A stretch of DNA of 64,000 nucleotides from the NCBI GenBank assembly GCA_947475415.1, contig CANJLH010000002.1, positions 62,001-126,000 on the forward strand. The letters are read 5' to 3'. Source of the stretch: Caulobacteraceae bacterium. GTDB taxonomy: Bacteria; Pseudomonadota; Alphaproteobacteria; Caulobacterales; Caulobacteraceae. The notes under the pieces are model-generated. The model did no database searches. It was not told the DNA's origin and saw nothing but the letters and a program-made list of their open reading frames with translations. A program made the position numbers and the translations under genes. Shown here piece after piece: positions 21,958 to 34,073 of this stretch. The first letter of the stretch is position 1, and the number at the start of each line of letters is the position of its first letter.

Positions 21958-22724
21958 TGCTCAAGGTCCGAGTCATTCCCTGTCTCGACGTAAAGGACGG
22001 GCGCGTGGTGAAGGGCGTTCAGTTCCTGTCTCTGCGCGATGCCGGCGATCCGGTGGAGCAGGCGCGGATCTATGACGCCGCCGGCGCCGATGAGCTGATG
22101 TTTCTCGACATCACGGCCAGCCACGAGGGTCGGGGCACCATCCTGGATGTGGTGGCCCGCACAGCCGACGTCTGTTTCATGCCACTGTCGGTGGGTGGCG
22201 GCATCCGCAAGGTGGAGGACGCCCGCCGGCTGCTGCTGGCCGGGGCCGACAAGATCTCCATCAACACCGCCGCGGTGGAGAACCGCGACCTGATCAGCGC
22301 CTGCGCCGACACCTTTGGCTCCCAGGCCACGGTGGTGGCCATCGACGCAAAGCGGGCCGGCGGCGGCTGGCGGGTGTTCACCTATGGCGGCCGCAACGAC
22401 ACCGGCCTCGACGTGGTCGCCTACGCCGTTGACGCGGTGGAACGCGGCGCGGGCGAGATCCTGCTCACCTCCATGGACCGCGACGGCGCCAAGACCGGCT
22501 ATGACATTGAGCTATTGAGGGCCGTGACCAGCGCCGTGCACGTGCCGGTGATCGCCAGCGGCGGGGCCGGCAACGCCGCTCACATGGTTGACGCCGCCAA
22601 ACTCGGCCACGCCGACGCCGTGCTGGCCGCCTCAATTTTCCACTTCGGTGAGGTGAGCATTGGCGAGGTCAAACAGGCCATGGCCGCCGCGGACCTGCCC
22701 GTGCGCCTGACGGAGGCCGCATGA
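21957..22724 (+). CDS. hisF: imidazole glycerol phosphate synthase, cyclase subunit
   Basis: HisF closes the imidazole ring from PRFAR and ammonia delivered by HisH, releasing AICAR. The 255-residue TIM barrel begins [20 protein letters not shown] (catalytic Asp11) and contains [40 protein letters not shown] (second catalytic Asp) and [20 protein letters not shown]. The ATG at 21957 shares a base with the stop of hisA. hisE starts inside its stop codon. Confidence 0.97.
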   Translation: MLKVRVIPCLDVKDGRVVKGVQFLSLRDAGDPVEQARIYDAAGADELMFLDITASHEGRGTILDVVARTADVCFMPLSVGGGIRKVEDARRLLLAGADKISINTAAVENRDLISACADTFGSQATVVAIDAKRAGGGWRVFTYGGRNDTGLDVVAYAVDAVERGAGEILLTSMDRDGAKTGYDIELLRAVTSAVHVPVIASGGAGNAAHMVDAAKLGHADAVLAASIFHFGEVSIGEVKQAMAAADLPVRLTEAA

Positions 22725-23041
22725 GCCGTTTCGATGATGTGATCCAGCGGCTGGCCGCCACCATCGCCAGCCGCAAAGGCGCCGATGCTGCGGCCTCCTA
22801 CACCGCCCAGCTGCTCGCTGACCCGGCCCGCGCCGCCAAGAAACTCGGTGAGGAGGCGGTGGAGACCGTGATCGCCGCCGTCAGCGCCGACCCCGCGGCT
22901 CTGGCCGCAGAGAGCGCCGACCTGATCTATCACTGGCTGGTGGTGCTCGCCGCCGCAGGCGTATCCCTGGACGAGGTCGCCGAACGTCTGGAGGCCCGCG
23001 AAGGCCGCTCCGGCCTGGACGAAAAAGCCAGCCGAGGCTGA
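22721..23041 (+). CDS. hisE: phosphoribosyl-ATP pyrophosphatase
   Basis: HisE hydrolyses phosphoribosyl-ATP to phosphoribosyl-AMP, the second step of histidine synthesis. The 106-residue all-helical protein shows [60 protein letters not shown], the MazG-like metal-binding EE..E..D pattern. It starts in the hisF stop codon (ATGA) and is the last gene of hisBHAFE. hisI, hisG and hisD are not in the window. Confidence 0.96.
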   Translation: MSRFDDVIQRLAATIASRKGADAAASYTAQLLADPARAAKKLGEEAVETVIAAVSADPAALAAESADLIYHWLVVLAAAGVSLDEVAERLEAREGRSGLDEKASRG

Positions 23042-23060
23042 GGGCGTTCCCAAACAGAAA

Positions 23061-23092
23061 AAGGGGCGGCCGCATCGCTGCAGCCGCCCCTT
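23061..23092. terminator. bidirectional terminator between hisE and pnp
   Basis: AAGGGGCGGC (23061-23070) and GCCGCCCCTT (23083-23092) form a perfect ten-pair stem with a 12-base loop. The A-rich sequence on its left (caaacagaaa) becomes a U-rich tail for the minus-strand pnp message, and TTCAATCTT on its right serves the plus-strand his operon. The convergent genes fit a shared terminator. Confidence 0.8.
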
Positions 23093-23117
23093 CAATCTTG
23101 GCTGAAACCGTGGCGCC

Positions 23118-25253
<2,136 letters not shown>

Positions 25254-25385
25254 GTTTCTTCTTTCTGATCCCGCGGGCGTATTCCCGTCGGGGGCGGACA
25301 GGGCGTCGTGGCTTTTCAGCGAATGCGAAATCCTCGTCCATGGCAGGCAAGATGAGGATTGCGATTGAACCCTCGGCGAATCTCA

Positions 25386-25443
25386 AGACGCCGCCTCTTG
25401 GCGTCTCCATCGTCCCGGCCCGCGCCTGACGAAAGGCCGGGAC
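25386..25443 (-). other. two hairpins in the rpsO-pnp spacer (terminator/leader)
   Basis: The spacer 25254-25462 contains GTCCCGGCC (25412-25420) pairing with GGCCGGGAC (25435-25443), a nine-pair stem 20 bases after rpsO, and AGACGCC (25386-25392) pairing with GGCGTCT (25400-25406) on the pnp side. Neither has a U-tract on the minus-strand RNA. In E. coli a double-stranded pnp leader is cut by RNase III and mediates PNPase autoregulation, and these stems could play that part. Confidence 0.5.
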
Positions 25444-25462
25444 AATGCGTCGTTAAAGCGCC

Positions 25463-25732
25463 TTAGCGGCGCAGACCCAGCGTCTCGATCAGCGCCTGAT
25501 AGCGGCCCACGTCGGACATCTTCAGGTGATCGAGCAGCGAACGGCGCTGGGACACGAGCTTAAGCAAGCCCCGGCGCGAATGGTTGTCCTTCTTGTGGGT
25601 CTTGAAGTGCTCGGTCAGATTGGCGATCCGTTCAGACAGGATGGCCACCTGGACCTCGGCGGAGCCGGTGTCGGCTTCGCCCCGGGCGTGGGTCTTGATC
25701 AGTTCAGCCTTGCGTTCGGCCGTAATCGACAT
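25463..25732 (-). CDS. rpsO: 30S ribosomal protein S15
   Basis: S15 binds 16S rRNA early in 30S assembly. The 89-residue protein starts [20 protein letters not shown] and contains [20 protein letters not shown], then [20 protein letters not shown] and [20 protein letters not shown], all family hallmarks. GCGGAGATTGACCG precedes the ATG. truB ends four bases upstream, so the two are translated closely together. Confidence 0.98.
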   Translation of the reverse strand: MSITAERKAELIKTHARGEADTGSAEVQVAILSERIANLTEHFKTHKKDNHSRRGLLKLVSQRRSLLDHLKMSDVGRYQALIETLGLRR

Positions 25733-25735
25733 CGG

Positions 25736-26680
25736 TCAATCTCCGCTCTTGTCCAGATGAAAGACCCGCGAGGGCTCGAGCCGGCCCGCACGCATCTCGC
25801 AGAGCGCCACGACCACTCCTTCCGCCGTGGCCGATACGGTTCGGGATCCGGGCTTTAGCCGGTCCCTCAGCGTTTCGACCTGTCGGGGAACGAGAACGAT
25901 CGATCGTCCCTGCTTAAGGCGGAATGCGTCTTCGGTGGTCACGGCCAACGCCGGGATGTCGTCCAGCGCGGTCTCGACCGGAAGCAACGCCTCCGCAAGC
26001 GCGCGCTTATGGCTCAATTCCTCGAGGAATTCCAGCGTTATCGCCCGCGCTTCGACAAAGGCCCCGACGCGGGTCCGGCGCAGGGCGCTGACATGGCCGC
26101 AGGCGCCCAGGGCCTCGGCCAGATCGCGAACCAGGGAGCGCACATAGGTCCCCTTGCCGCAATCGATCTCCAGCGTCACATGGTCGGCGTCCGCCGCCTC
26201 GACCACCCGCGCGGCGTGGATGGTCACCTGGCGGGCGGCGAGTTCCACGGTTTCGCCGGCGCGGGCCAGGTCATAGGCACGCTCGCCGTCCACCTTCACC
26301 GCCGAATAGGCCGGTGGCACCTGCCAGATCTCGCCCACGAACCGCGGCAGGGCCGTCGCCACCGCCGCTGGTGTCGGGCGAACATCGGAGCTCGCCGTGA
26401 CCGCGCCCTCCCGGTCGAGGGTCGCGGTGGTGGTTCCCCAGGCGATGGTGAAACGATAGGTCTTGTCGGCGTCCATCAGGAACGGAACCGTCTTGGTCGC
26501 CTCCCCCAGCGCGATCGGCAAGATCCCGGTGGCCAGCGGGTCGAGCGTGCCCGCATGGCCCGCCTTTTGAGCGTTAAACGCCCGGCGAACCCGGCTCACC
26601 GCATGAGTCGAAGTCAGGTCATAGGGTTTGTCCAGGCAGATCCAGCCGGACACCGCATCACCCTTGCGTCTGCGGGCCAT
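25736..26680 (-). CDS. truB: tRNA pseudouridine(55) synthase
   Basis: TruB isomerises U55 of tRNAs to pseudouridine. The 314-residue protein has [20 protein letters not shown] at the N-terminus, the catalytic aspartate Asp47 in [40 protein letters not shown] and [20 protein letters not shown]. It lies between rbfA (two-base spacer) and rpsO, as in many bacteria. The domain order is intact. Confidence 0.97.
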   Translation of the reverse strand: MARRRKGDAVSGWICLDKPYDLTSTHAVSRVRRAFNAQKAGHAGTLDPLATGILPIALGEATKTVPFLMDADKTYRFTIAWGTTTATLDREGAVTASSDVRPTPAAVATALPRFVGEIWQVPPAYSAVKVDGERAYDLARAGETVELAARQVTIHAARVVEAADADHVTLEIDCGKGTYVRSLVRDLAEALGACGHVSALRRTRVGAFVEARAITLEFLEELSHKRALAEALLPVETALDDIPALAVTTEDAFRLKQGRSIVLVPRQVETLRDRLKPGSRTVSATAEGVVVALCEMRAGRLEPSRVFHLDKSGD

Positions 26681-26682
26681 GG

Positions 26683-27078
26683 CTATTTCTCCAGGTCCTG
26701 ACGCACCTTTGGGTCTTCGAACATCCGTCCGATCCGCGCGGCCTCTTCGAAGCTCTCGTCGTGCAGGAACTTCAGGTCGGGGGTGAAGCGCATGTCGATC
26801 ACCCGTCCCAGTTGGCCGCGCAGGAATTTCGCATGGCGGTTCAGGGCATCGACCACCTCCGGCGCATGCACGCCGCCCAAGGGTTCGACGAAGGCGATGG
26901 CGTGGCGCAGGTCCGGGCTCAACCGCACTTCGGTGACTGTGACCGAAACGGTCTCCAGCGCCGGGTCGGCGATCGCGCCTTCCCGCAACACCTCAGCCAG
27001 GGAATGCCGGATCAACTCGCCGGCGCGAAGCTGGCGCTGGCTGGGGCCCGAGGATCGCCCGGGGGACTTGTTCTTCAT
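26683..27078 (-). CDS. rbfA: ribosome-binding factor A
   Basis: RbfA is a KH-fold protein needed for late 30S maturation, especially in the cold. The 131-residue protein contains [40 protein letters not shown] and [20 protein letters not shown], the family core, plus a longer basic N-terminus common in alphaproteobacteria. It starts the rbfA-truB-rpsO-pnp part of the operon; a 143-base gap containing a dispersed repeat separates it from the lipoprotein gene upstream. Confidence 0.96.
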   Translation of the reverse strand: MKNKSPGRSSGPSQRQLRAGELIRHSLAEVLREGAIADPALETVSVTVTEVRLSPDLRHAIAFVEPLGGVHAPEVVDALNRHAKFLRGQLGRVIDMRFTPDLKFLHDESFEEAARIGRMFEDPKVRQDLEK

Positions 27079-27139
27079 GAGGGTCGCCTCAATGGACCTG
27101 ACCCCCGGCTCGGACGGGGGACGCAGGAAAGCGGCGGCT

Positions 27140-27195
27140 TCTAGAGCGCATTCCGAAAGGTGTGAAGCGGTTTTGGGAAAAAACGCGCGTCAGAC
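27140..27195. repeat. probable dispersed alphaproteobacterial intergenic repeat
   Basis: The stretch beginning TCTAGAGCGCATTCCGAAAG and continuing GTGTGAAGCGGTTTTGGGAA, then AAAACGCGCG, resembles intergenic elements I recall from many alphaproteobacterial genomes, which end in the reverse complement of their start. Here AGCGCATTCC on the left and AAACGCGCGT on the right are a degenerate version of those ends. Only one copy is in this window, so the repeat nature rests on memory. The flanking bases to both neighbouring genes show nothing else. Confidence 0.45.
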
Positions 27196-27221
27196 AGGGA
27201 ACTTAGCAGAGGGCGCCGGAT

Positions 27222-27734
27222 TCAGCGTAGCTTGTTGAGCATCCCGAGGTCGCCCTCAAAACCCACCAGCCGCCAGCGGTGATCATCCGCCTCGCGGAAG
27301 ATCAGCACACAAGGCCCCTTCTCCTGAACGGGCGCGCAGACCTGGCCGTCGCCCTGGGGCCGCAGCACCGAGGCGATAGCCAGCCGGCTTGGCAGCGGCT
27401 GGCTGGCCCGGTAGCCGTAGAGTTCGGCCACCCGGCGGAAGGTCGAAGGGCGGATAAAGATGTCGCCCACCGCGCCGCCGACGATGGGACCCAAGATCGC
27501 GCCAATAATGCGAAGCCGATCGTCACCCACCCTGCCGACCAACTCCCGGCCGATCCGGTCGCCGATATCTCGCTGCAGCGACGGCCGGTCGATGTAGGAC
27601 TCGAACATCTGCGGGTCGTCGTCACGGATCGAGATCAGCAGCGCGCGGACATCGTCGGCGGCGCTGTAGCGCTGGGTGGTGGCGCAGGAGGCGAGCGCCA
27701 GGCCGATTCCAAGTATGGCGAAGATTCGACGCAT
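27222..27734 (-). CDS. putative lipoprotein, DUF2939-like
   Basis: This 170-residue protein starts with a lipoprotein signal (MRRIFAILGIGLALASCATT); the lipobox is LASC with Cys17 as the acylated residue. The mature part has DDVRALLISIRDDDPQMFES, then YIDRPSLQRDIGDRIGREL, resembling the DUF2939 pattern in which an N-terminal segment is followed by a folded domain. It is probably membrane-anchored with unknown function. ATG at 27734 has GAGGAACTCC upstream; a longer start at 27767 would spoil the signal peptide. It sits between infB and rbfA, an unusual place for an envelope protein. Confidence 0.75.
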   Translation of the reverse strand: MRRIFAILGIGLALASCATTQRYSAADDVRALLISIRDDDPQMFESYIDRPSLQRDIGDRIGRELVGRVGDDRLRIIGAILGPIVGGAVGDIFIRPSTFRRVAELYGYRASQPLPSRLAIASVLRPQGDGQVCAPVQEKGPCVLIFREADDHRWRLVGFEGDLGMLNKLR

Positions 27735-27841
27735 GGAGTTCCTCATCGATAGCTGGCTCCGGTGCATAGCGGCGCGCGGATGAACGCAACCTGTATGAGC
27801 CGGACGCAGCCGTCAAAGAGCGCCGTTATCTGCATGCGACC

Positions 27842-30841
27842 CTACAGGCTGCGCTTGACCTCTTCGAGGTTGAAGCACTCGATGACGTCGCCTTCCTTGA
27901 TGTCCTGGTAGCCCTGGAAGGCCATGCCGCATTCGACGCCGTTGCCCACTTCGGCCACTTCCTCCTTGAAGCGTTTGAGGGTCTGCAGGACGCCCAGTTC
28001 CAGCACCACCACGTCGTCGCGGATGATCCGCACCCGCGCCCCACGGCGCACCACGCCCTCCGTGACCCGGCAGCCGGCCACGCGGCCGACCTTGGTGATA
28101 TCGAAGGCCTGCAGCACCCGGGCGTTGCCCAGGAAGGTCTCCCGCAGCATCGGCGGCAGCATGCCCGACAGCACGCCTTTGATGTCGTCCACGAGGTCGT
28201 AGATGATCGCGTAGTAGCGAATCTCCACGCCCTCGCGCTCAGCCAGCGCCCGGGCCTGGGCGGAGGCGCGGACGTTGAAGCCGATGACCGGCGCGCCAGA
28301 GCCCTTGGCCAACATGACGTCGCTCTCGCTGATCGCGCCAGCGCCGGACAGGATGATGCGCGCGCGCACCTCGTCGGTGCCGATCTTGTCGAGGGCGCCG
28401 ACAATGGCTTCGGCCGAGCCCTGCACATCGGCCTTGATGATCACCGGAAGCTCGGAAATCCGCTTGTCCTGCAGCTTGGCCATCATGTCGGCCATGGTGA
28501 CGCCGGCGGCGATCGGCGATCCCGCCTTCTCGCGCTTGACCCGGGTGCGGTAGCCGGTGAGCTCGCGGGCCCGGGCTTCGTTCTCCACCACGGCGAAAGC
28601 CTCGCCCGGATTGGGGGTGCCGTCGAGGCCCAGGATCTCCACCGGCATCGAGGGCTCGGCCTCGGCCACCTGCTCGCCGCGCTCATTGAGCAGGGCGCGC
28701 ACCCGGCCGTAGTTCTCGCCGGCCACCACGATATCGCCGCGCCGCAGGGTGCCGCGTTTGACCAGGACCGTGGAGACCGCGCCGCGGCCTCGGTCTAGCT
28801 TGGCCTCGATCACGACCCCGTCGGCGGTGCGGTCGGGGTTAGCCCGCAGGTCCATGACCTCGGCCTGCAGCAGGATCGCCTCGATCAGGTTGTCGAGCCC
28901 GGTCTTGGCGAGCGCCGAAACCTCGATCGTCTGGGTCTCACCGCCCAGGCTCTCCACCACGATCTCGTGCTGCAGCAGTTCGTTGATCACCCGCGTCGGA
29001 TTCGCGTCGGGCTTGTCCATCTTGTTGATGGCGACGATCAGCGGCGCGCCGGCGGCCCGGGCGTGCTGGATCGCCTCTATGGTCTGGGGCATGACGCCGT
29101 CGTCCGCCGCCACCACCAGCACCACGATGTCGGTGATGTTGGCGCCCCTCGCCCGCATGGCCGAGAAGGCTGCGTGGCCGGGGGTGTCGAGGAAGGTCAC
29201 CCGTTCGCCATTGGCCAGACGCACCTGATAGGCGCCGATGTGCTGGGTGATCCCGCCATGCTCCGCGCCGGCCACGTCCGTGGCGCGCAAGGCGTCCAGC
29301 AGGCTGGTCTTGCCATGGTCGACATGGCCCATCACCGTCACCACCGGCGGCCGGGGCTCCAGGTGATCGTCCACGTCCTCGCCGCCGATGAAGCCTTCTT
29401 CCACGTCAGCTTCCGACACGCGGCGCACAGTGTGGCCGAATTCGGTGGCCACCAGTTCGGCGGTGTCGTTGTCGATCACGTCGTTGATCTTCAGCATCAC
29501 GCCCTGACGCATCAGGAACTTGATGATCTCCACACCGCGGATCGCCATCCGGTTGGCAAGTTCCGCCACCGTGATGACGTCTGGAATGATGACTTCGCGG
29601 GCCGCGCGGGCCGCCTCCTGGCTTCCGCCCTTGCGCTTTTCGCGTTCACGCTCTCGGGCCCGGCGCACCGAGGCCAGGGAACGCATCCGTTCGACGGCGT
29701 CCTCGTCATCTCCAGCGATAGCCTGGATGGTGAGGCGGCCTTCGCGGCGCTGTGGCGCGCCGCGGGCCCGTGAGATCGCCTTGCTGGGCGCCGCCGCGGT
29801 CTTGCCGCGGCGGACGCCGTCCTCATCATCATCCGGCTTGCGGTCGAGATTGGCCGAACCGGGACGCGGCGCCTGACGTGTGGCCCGTTGGATTTCCGGC
29901 GTTGCGGGCGGCGCGGCGGGGCCAGCGCGAGGCGGGCGCGGACCGCCGGGGCGGGCTCCATCGCGGGCGCCGGGAGCTGGGCGAGGCGTCAGCGCAGAAT
30001 AGCGAACGGTGTCGCCGCCGGGACGCGGGCGGTCCCCGGTGGGCCCGTCCCTCGACGGGCTGGCCTCATCGCGCGGCGGGCGCGGGCTATCGGGGCGCGG
30101 AGCGCGTTGGTTGAAGGACGCGCCTTCGAACCGGCCGACGGGACGCTCGGGACGATAAGTGGTGGTGCTCGCCCGGTCGTCGCGGCGATCGGCCGAGGGC
30201 TGATAGGTGCGGGTCTGACCCGCGGTCGGCGGGGCGGCTGGTCTGGGCGGCGCGGCCGGCGCCTCGGCGGCGGGCCGCACCGGGGTCGGCGGCGCGATAG
30301 GGGCTGCGGCCGGCGGCGGCGGTGGAGCGATAGCCTCCGGCGCCGCAGCTTGCGGGGCCGGGGCTTCTGGCGCTGCGGCTTCGGGGGCCGGCGCCTCGAC
30401 TTTCACAGGTTCCGGCGGCGGTGGTGGTGGAGGCGGCGCGGGCTTGGCGGCTGCGGCGGCGCGGGCCGCGGCGGCCTCTGCGTCGAGGCGGGCGCGTTCA
30501 GCGGCCTGGGCGCGGGCCAGTTCGATGGCGCGCTGACGGGCCTGCATCTCCTCGGCGGAAAGGCCACCGGCGTCGCGACCGGTTGGCGCAGCGGGGCGCG
30601 GTGCGGCGGGGCGTGGGTCAAACGCCCGCTTCTCCGCCGGGGACGGCGCAGCCAGATTGCCTCCCGGCAAGGTGTGGGTGCGAGCGCGCTTGGTCTCCAC
30701 GACCACGGTCTTGGAACGGCCATGGCTGAAGCTTTGCTTCACCGTGCCCGCGCTGACCGCGCCCGCGCCACGGGGCTTCAGGGTCAGGGGGGCGCGTCCG
30801 CCAGGGGCGGGGGGTCGGCCGTTATTGTTCTCGTCGCTCAT
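27842..30841 (-). CDS. infB: translation initiation factor IF-2
   Basis: IF-2 is the GTPase that places initiator tRNA on the 30S subunit and promotes subunit joining. The 999-residue protein has a long Pro/Ala-rich, low-complexity N-terminal half, an IF2_N segment ([20 protein letters not shown]), the G domain with G1 GHVDHGKTS near residue 503, G3 DTPGHAAF and G4 NKMD, then domains II, III and IV with a typical C-terminus ([16 protein letters not shown]). It follows ylxR-L7Ae in the nusA operon. The length is at the upper end for the family because of the N-terminal region. Confidence 0.97.
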   Translation of the reverse strand: MSDENNNGRPPAPGGRAPLTLKPRGAGAVSAGTVKQSFSHGRSKTVVVETKRARTHTLPGGNLAAPSPAEKRAFDPRPAAPRPAAPTGRDAGGLSAEEMQARQRAIELARAQAAERARLDAEAAAARAAAAAKPAPPPPPPPPEPVKVEAPAPEAAAPEAPAPQAAAPEAIAPPPPPAAAPIAPPTPVRPAAEAPAAPPRPAAPPTAGQTRTYQPSADRRDDRASTTTYRPERPVGRFEGASFNQRAPRPDSPRPPRDEASPSRDGPTGDRPRPGGDTVRYSALTPRPAPGARDGARPGGPRPPRAGPAAPPATPEIQRATRQAPRPGSANLDRKPDDDEDGVRRGKTAAAPSKAISRARGAPQRREGRLTIQAIAGDDEDAVERMRSLASVRRAREREREKRKGGSQEAARAAREVIIPDVITVAELANRMAIRGVEIIKFLMRQGVMLKINDVIDNDTAELVATEFGHTVRRVSEADVEEGFIGGEDVDDHLEPRPPVVTVMGHVDHGKTSLLDALRATDVAGAEHGGITQHIGAYQVRLANGERVTFLDTPGHAAFSAMRARGANITDIVVLVVAADDGVMPQTIEAIQHARAAGAPLIVAINKMDKPDANPTRVINELLQHEIVVESLGGETQTIEVSALAKTGLDNLIEAILLQAEVMDLRANPDRTADGVVIEAKLDRGRGAVSTVLVKRGTLRRGDIVVAGENYGRVRALLNERGEQVAEAEPSMPVEILGLDGTPNPGEAFAVVENEARARELTGYRTRVKREKAGSPIAAGVTMADMMAKLQDKRISELPVIIKADVQGSAEAIVGALDKIGTDEVRARIILSGAGAISESDVMLAKGSGAPVIGFNVRASAQARALAEREGVEIRYYAIIYDLVDDIKGVLSGMLPPMLRETFLGNARVLQAFDITKVGRVAGCRVTEGVVRRGARVRIIRDDVVVLELGVLQTLKRFKEEVAEVGNGVECGMAFQGYQDIKEGDVIECFNLEEVKRSL

Positions 30842-30889
30842 GCGCTCGCTTTACATAGCGGCCGGCAGACACCCGGCCCCGTCGGTCAT

Positions 30890-31561
30890 TCAAATCAATT
30901 TGGCGTCCGGGACGATTCCCGTCCCGTCCGCCACAGGGGATTCCTCACGCCAACTCTCAGGAAGGAGCGGGCTAAAACCGGCCAGGCGGCGGACGTCAAT
31001 CGCCCATCGCTCGCAAGCTCGCCCCGCAAGGAAGGCGGTGTGTATCACATTCTCCAGGCCCAAGGCCAAACTCAATTCCTCACAGGTGAAGACTCCCAGC
31101 ACATCCACCGGCCGCGGTTGGCGGCGCGCCAGTCCGATCAGCTTGCGCCGCCCGTCCGCCGACCCGTCCGCCGCCTCCACCAGCCATGCCGTTCCGCCGC
31201 CGGCCAGCGCCTGCGACACCTTCTCGAACCCGCAGATAAGCGCTCCCGCCCGCCGCGCCAGCCCCAGGCCCGCAAGCACGCGGGCCCTCAGCAACCGCTC
31301 CACCTCACAGGCCAGGTCGGCCGATGCCGAAATCTTGGCCTTGGCCGCCCGCGCAAACAGGTTGCGCCGGGCCGCAGCCTCCACCGACGTCCGGTCGGCC
31401 GCAACCCACAGCCCGCGTCCAGGCAGCTTGCGGGCCAGGTCCGGAGTCGCCGTCCCATCGGGGCCGGGGACAAAGCGGATGAGGCGCGCCTCGTCCATCA
31501 CCTCACCAGAGACGATGTCGCGCTTTTCGCGCCGGGCTTCCGCCTGGGCCTCGCTCCGCAT
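30890..31561 (-). CDS. RNA-binding protein, YlxR domain fused to an L7Ae-like domain
   Basis: This 223-residue protein has two parts. Residues about 8-90 are a YlxR (DUF448) domain, with SGEVMDEARLIRFVPGPDGT and KLPGRGLWVAADRTSVEAAA. Residues about 95-190 resemble an L7Ae/L30e-type RNA-binding domain (LLRARVLAGLGLARRAGALI, then LVEAADGSADGRRKLIGLAR). In Bacillus these are two separate genes (ylxR, ylxQ) at the same locus between nusA and infB. The fusion at this place is common in alphaproteobacteria. The YlxR family has been linked to RNase P in Gram-positives; here the target is unknown. Confidence 0.85.
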   Translation of the reverse strand: MRSEAQAEARREKRDIVSGEVMDEARLIRFVPGPDGTATPDLARKLPGRGLWVAADRTSVEAAARRNLFARAAKAKISASADLACEVERLLRARVLAGLGLARRAGALICGFEKVSQALAGGGTAWLVEAADGSADGRRKLIGLARRQPRPVDVLGVFTCEELSLALGLENVIHTAFLAGRACERWAIDVRRLAGFSPLLPESWREESPVADGTGIVPDAKLI

Positions 31562-31582
31562 TCGCCCGTGCGCCAGGCGCCC

Positions 31583-33277
31583 TTACGCCTGGCTCTCCTG
31601 CGGCGCGGCGAACACGTTGGAGAAGTCTTCCTCACCATCAGCCAGCGCCACGGCCTCCGGCTCCTCATATTCCGGTTCCGGCGGCGCCTCGATCCAGCCC
31701 ATGGCCACCCGGGCCCGCATGATCAGCGCTTCGGCCTGGGCGGGATCGAGACCGAAGGATTCCAGGATCCCCGGCTCGCGGACCCGCTCGGCGCCCTTGG
31801 TTTCGAACCAGCCGCGCAGATCGTCCGGCACCAGGCCGGCCAGATCCTCAACGGTCTTCACCTCGCCCTCGCCCAGAGCCACCGCCATGGGCAGGGTCAC
31901 GCCTTCGATTTCCAGAACCCCGTCCTCGACGCCCAGCTCGCGGCGCTTGGCGTCATATTCCGCCGCCTCGCGGTCCAGCCATTCGCGGGCGCGGGCCTGG
32001 ATCTCCTCGCCGGTCTCCTCATCGAAGCCCTCGATGGCGGCGATCTCGGAGGTGTCCACATAGGCCACGTCCTCGACGGTGGCGAAACCCTCGGTGACCA
32101 GCAGCTGGGCGATAACCTCGTCCACGTCCAGGGCTTCCTGGAACAGGGCGGTTCGCTCGGCGAACTCGCGCTGGCGGCGCTCGCTCTCCTGGCTTTCGGT
32201 CATGATGTCGATCTGCCAACCGGTCAGCTGGCTGGCCAGGCGCACGTTCTGGCCACGGCGGCCGATGGCCAACGACAGCTGTTCGTCGGGCACCACCACT
32301 TCGACGCGCTCATCCTCCTCGTCCATCACCACCTTGGAGACTTCCGCCGGCGCCAGCGCATTGACGATGAAGGTCGCCTCGTCGTGGCTCCACTGGATGA
32401 TGTCGATCTTCTCGCCCTGCAGCTCGGCCACCACCGCCTGCACCCGGGACCCGCGCATGCCGACGCAGGCGCCGACGGGGTCGATGGAGGAGTCGTTGGA
32501 GATCACCGCCATTTTCGCCCGGCTGCCCGGATCGCGGGCCACGGCGCGGATTTCGATGACCCCGTCGTAGACTTCCGGGACCTCCTGGGCGAACAGCTTG
32601 GCCATGAAACCGCCATGGGCGCGGGACAACAGAATCTGCGGGCCCTTGGTCTCGCGGCGGACATCATAGATGTAACAGCGGATGCGGTCGCCGATGTTGA
32701 AGTTCTCGCGCGGGATCGACTGGTCACGGCGCATAATGCCCTCGCCGCGGCCAAGGTCGACGACCACATTGCCGTATTCGACCCGCTTGACCACGCCGTT
32801 GACGATCTCGCCGACACGGTCCTTGAACTCCTCGTGCTGGCGTTCGCGCTCGGCCTCGCGGACCTTGCCTGTGACCACCTGACGGGCCATTTGAGTCTGC
32901 ACCCGGCCTAGTTCGAAGGGCGGCAGAACCTCTTCATAAACCTTGCCCACCGCCGCATCCTTGTCGGTGCGCTTGGCGTCGGCCAGGCGGATGATTCCCA
33001 CCGGCTCGGCGAAGGGCTCCTCGGCGTCTTCCGGGGGCTCGAACACCACGTCGTCGGCGACCACCGTGACATAGCGTTTGATGATCATCTCGCCGGTCTT
33101 CGGGTCGATCTTCACCCGGATGTCATGGTCGGCGCCGTAGCGGGAGCGCGCGCCCTTCTGGATCGCCTCCTCGATCGCCTCGATGACGATCTCCTTGTCG
33201 ATCGACTTCTCGCGGGCGACCGCGTCGGCGATCTGCAGCAGTTCAAGCCGGTTGGCGGAAATGCCGGTCAGGCTCAT
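31583..33277 (-). CDS. nusA: transcription termination/antitermination factor NusA
   Basis: NusA binds RNA polymerase and nascent RNA to affect pausing, termination and antitermination. The 564-residue protein has the N-terminal domain ([20 protein letters not shown]), an S1 domain ([20 protein letters not shown] region), two KH domains ([20 protein letters not shown], then [20 protein letters not shown]) and C-terminal acidic and helix-hairpin-helix-like repeats ([18 protein letters not shown]). It lies 13 bases after rimP. Nothing is missing. Confidence 0.97.
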   Translation of the reverse strand: MSLTGISANRLELLQIADAVAREKSIDKEIVIEAIEEAIQKGARSRYGADHDIRVKIDPKTGEMIIKRYVTVVADDVVFEPPEDAEEPFAEPVGIIRLADAKRTDKDAAVGKVYEEVLPPFELGRVQTQMARQVVTGKVREAERERQHEEFKDRVGEIVNGVVKRVEYGNVVVDLGRGEGIMRRDQSIPRENFNIGDRIRCYIYDVRRETKGPQILLSRAHGGFMAKLFAQEVPEVYDGVIEIRAVARDPGSRAKMAVISNDSSIDPVGACVGMRGSRVQAVVAELQGEKIDIIQWSHDEATFIVNALAPAEVSKVVMDEEDERVEVVVPDEQLSLAIGRRGQNVRLASQLTGWQIDIMTESQESERRQREFAERTALFQEALDVDEVIAQLLVTEGFATVEDVAYVDTSEIAAIEGFDEETGEEIQARAREWLDREAAEYDAKRRELGVEDGVLEIEGVTLPMAVALGEGEVKTVEDLAGLVPDDLRGWFETKGAERVREPGILESFGLDPAQAEALIMRARVAMGWIEAPPEPEYEEPEAVALADGEEDFSNVFAAPQESQA

Positions 33278-33290
33278 GGGACTTATCCTC

Positions 33291-33839
33291 TTATTCGGAT
33301 GTCTCGGAAGTGGGGTTCAATTCGGCGGCGAGGCGTTGTTCGCGCTGTTCCGCGCCGCGTTTCAACAAGGCGTCGGTCAGCACCAGCTTGGCCTCCACGA
33401 TCCAGGCGAAGGGGACCAGCGCGGTGTGGTCCTCGCCTTCCAGGTCGATGGCGACATTGTCTCCATCGACCCCGGTCAGCACGCCCTTGAAGCGCTTGCG
33501 GCCTTCGGCCAGTCGGTCCAGCTCCAGCCGCGCCTCAAAGCCCTCGTAGGTTTCGAAGTCCTTTAGCCGGGTCAGCGGCCGATCGATCCCCGGCGAGGAG
33601 ACCTCCAGCGTATATTCACCCGAGATCGGGTCGGCGGCGTCCATCACCACCGAGATCGCCCGCGACAGCCGCGCGCAGTCTTCCACCACCATCTCGCCGT
33701 CGGGCCGCTCGGCCATGATCTGCAGCCGCCGTAGCGCCTTGCCCGCCATCAGCCGCAGGCGCACGATCTCATAGCCCGCCGCCTCGGCCACGGGGTCGAG
33801 CAGCTCCAAAAGCGTCAGGTCCTCGGCGGTTCTTCCGCG
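33291..33839 (-). CDS. rimP: ribosome maturation factor RimP
   Basis: RimP helps 30S subunit maturation. The 182-residue form chosen here contains [60 protein letters not shown], the family core. The start is a TTG at 33839 preceded by GGAGG with ten bases between; a second TTG at 33863 would add eight residues. No ATG or GTG is available upstream of the conserved part. It is the first gene of the minus-strand operon rimP-nusA-ylxR-infB, and a good promoter lies 96 bases upstream. Confidence 0.93.
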   Translation of the reverse strand, partial: RGRTAEDLTLLELLDPVAEAAGYEIVRLRLMAGKALRRLQIMAERPDGEMVVEDCARLSRAISVVMDAADPISGEYTLEVSSPGIDRPLTRLKDFETYEGFEARLELDRLAEGRKRFKGVLTGVDGDNVAIDLEGEDHTALVPFAWIVEAKLVLTDALLKRGAEQREQRLAAELNPTSETSE

Positions 33840-33934
33840 CAAAGCTTGGCCGTCCTCCGGCAAAGAAAAAAGCGGCCGGGCCGGAGCCCGCCGCTCGTAG
33901 GCGCCATATAGCGCTAACGGACGATGTTGCGGGC

Positions 33935-33963
33935 GTTATAGGCCAGATGAGGAGGGTTGTCAG
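33935..33963 (-). promoter_or_regulatory. sigma-70 type promoter of the rimP-nusA-infB operon
   Basis: Read on the minus strand, CTGACA (33963-33958) and TATAAC (33940-33935) are each one base from the consensus (TTGACA, TATAAT) with exactly 17 bases between them. They point to rimP, whose start is about 96 bases downstream. The remaining part of the 33864-34073 gap shows only a short inverted repeat, TTTGGT-gcag-ACCAAA at 34011-34026. Confidence 0.5.
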
Positions 33964-34073
33964 CCCTTTTGCGGTGAGCGGCGAGCGGCGGGCTCCGCGC
34001 ACCCTCCCAATTTGGTGCAGACCAAACCTGACCTGGGCTGCGAAAGTCCCTTAGCGCCCGCGAAGTCGGCAGA

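Noticed and set aside
29888-32911. Open frame of 1007 codons antisense to infB, ylxR and nusA
   Set aside because: It crosses three real genes and their gaps. The low-complexity, Arg/Gly-rich translation reflects GC bias only.
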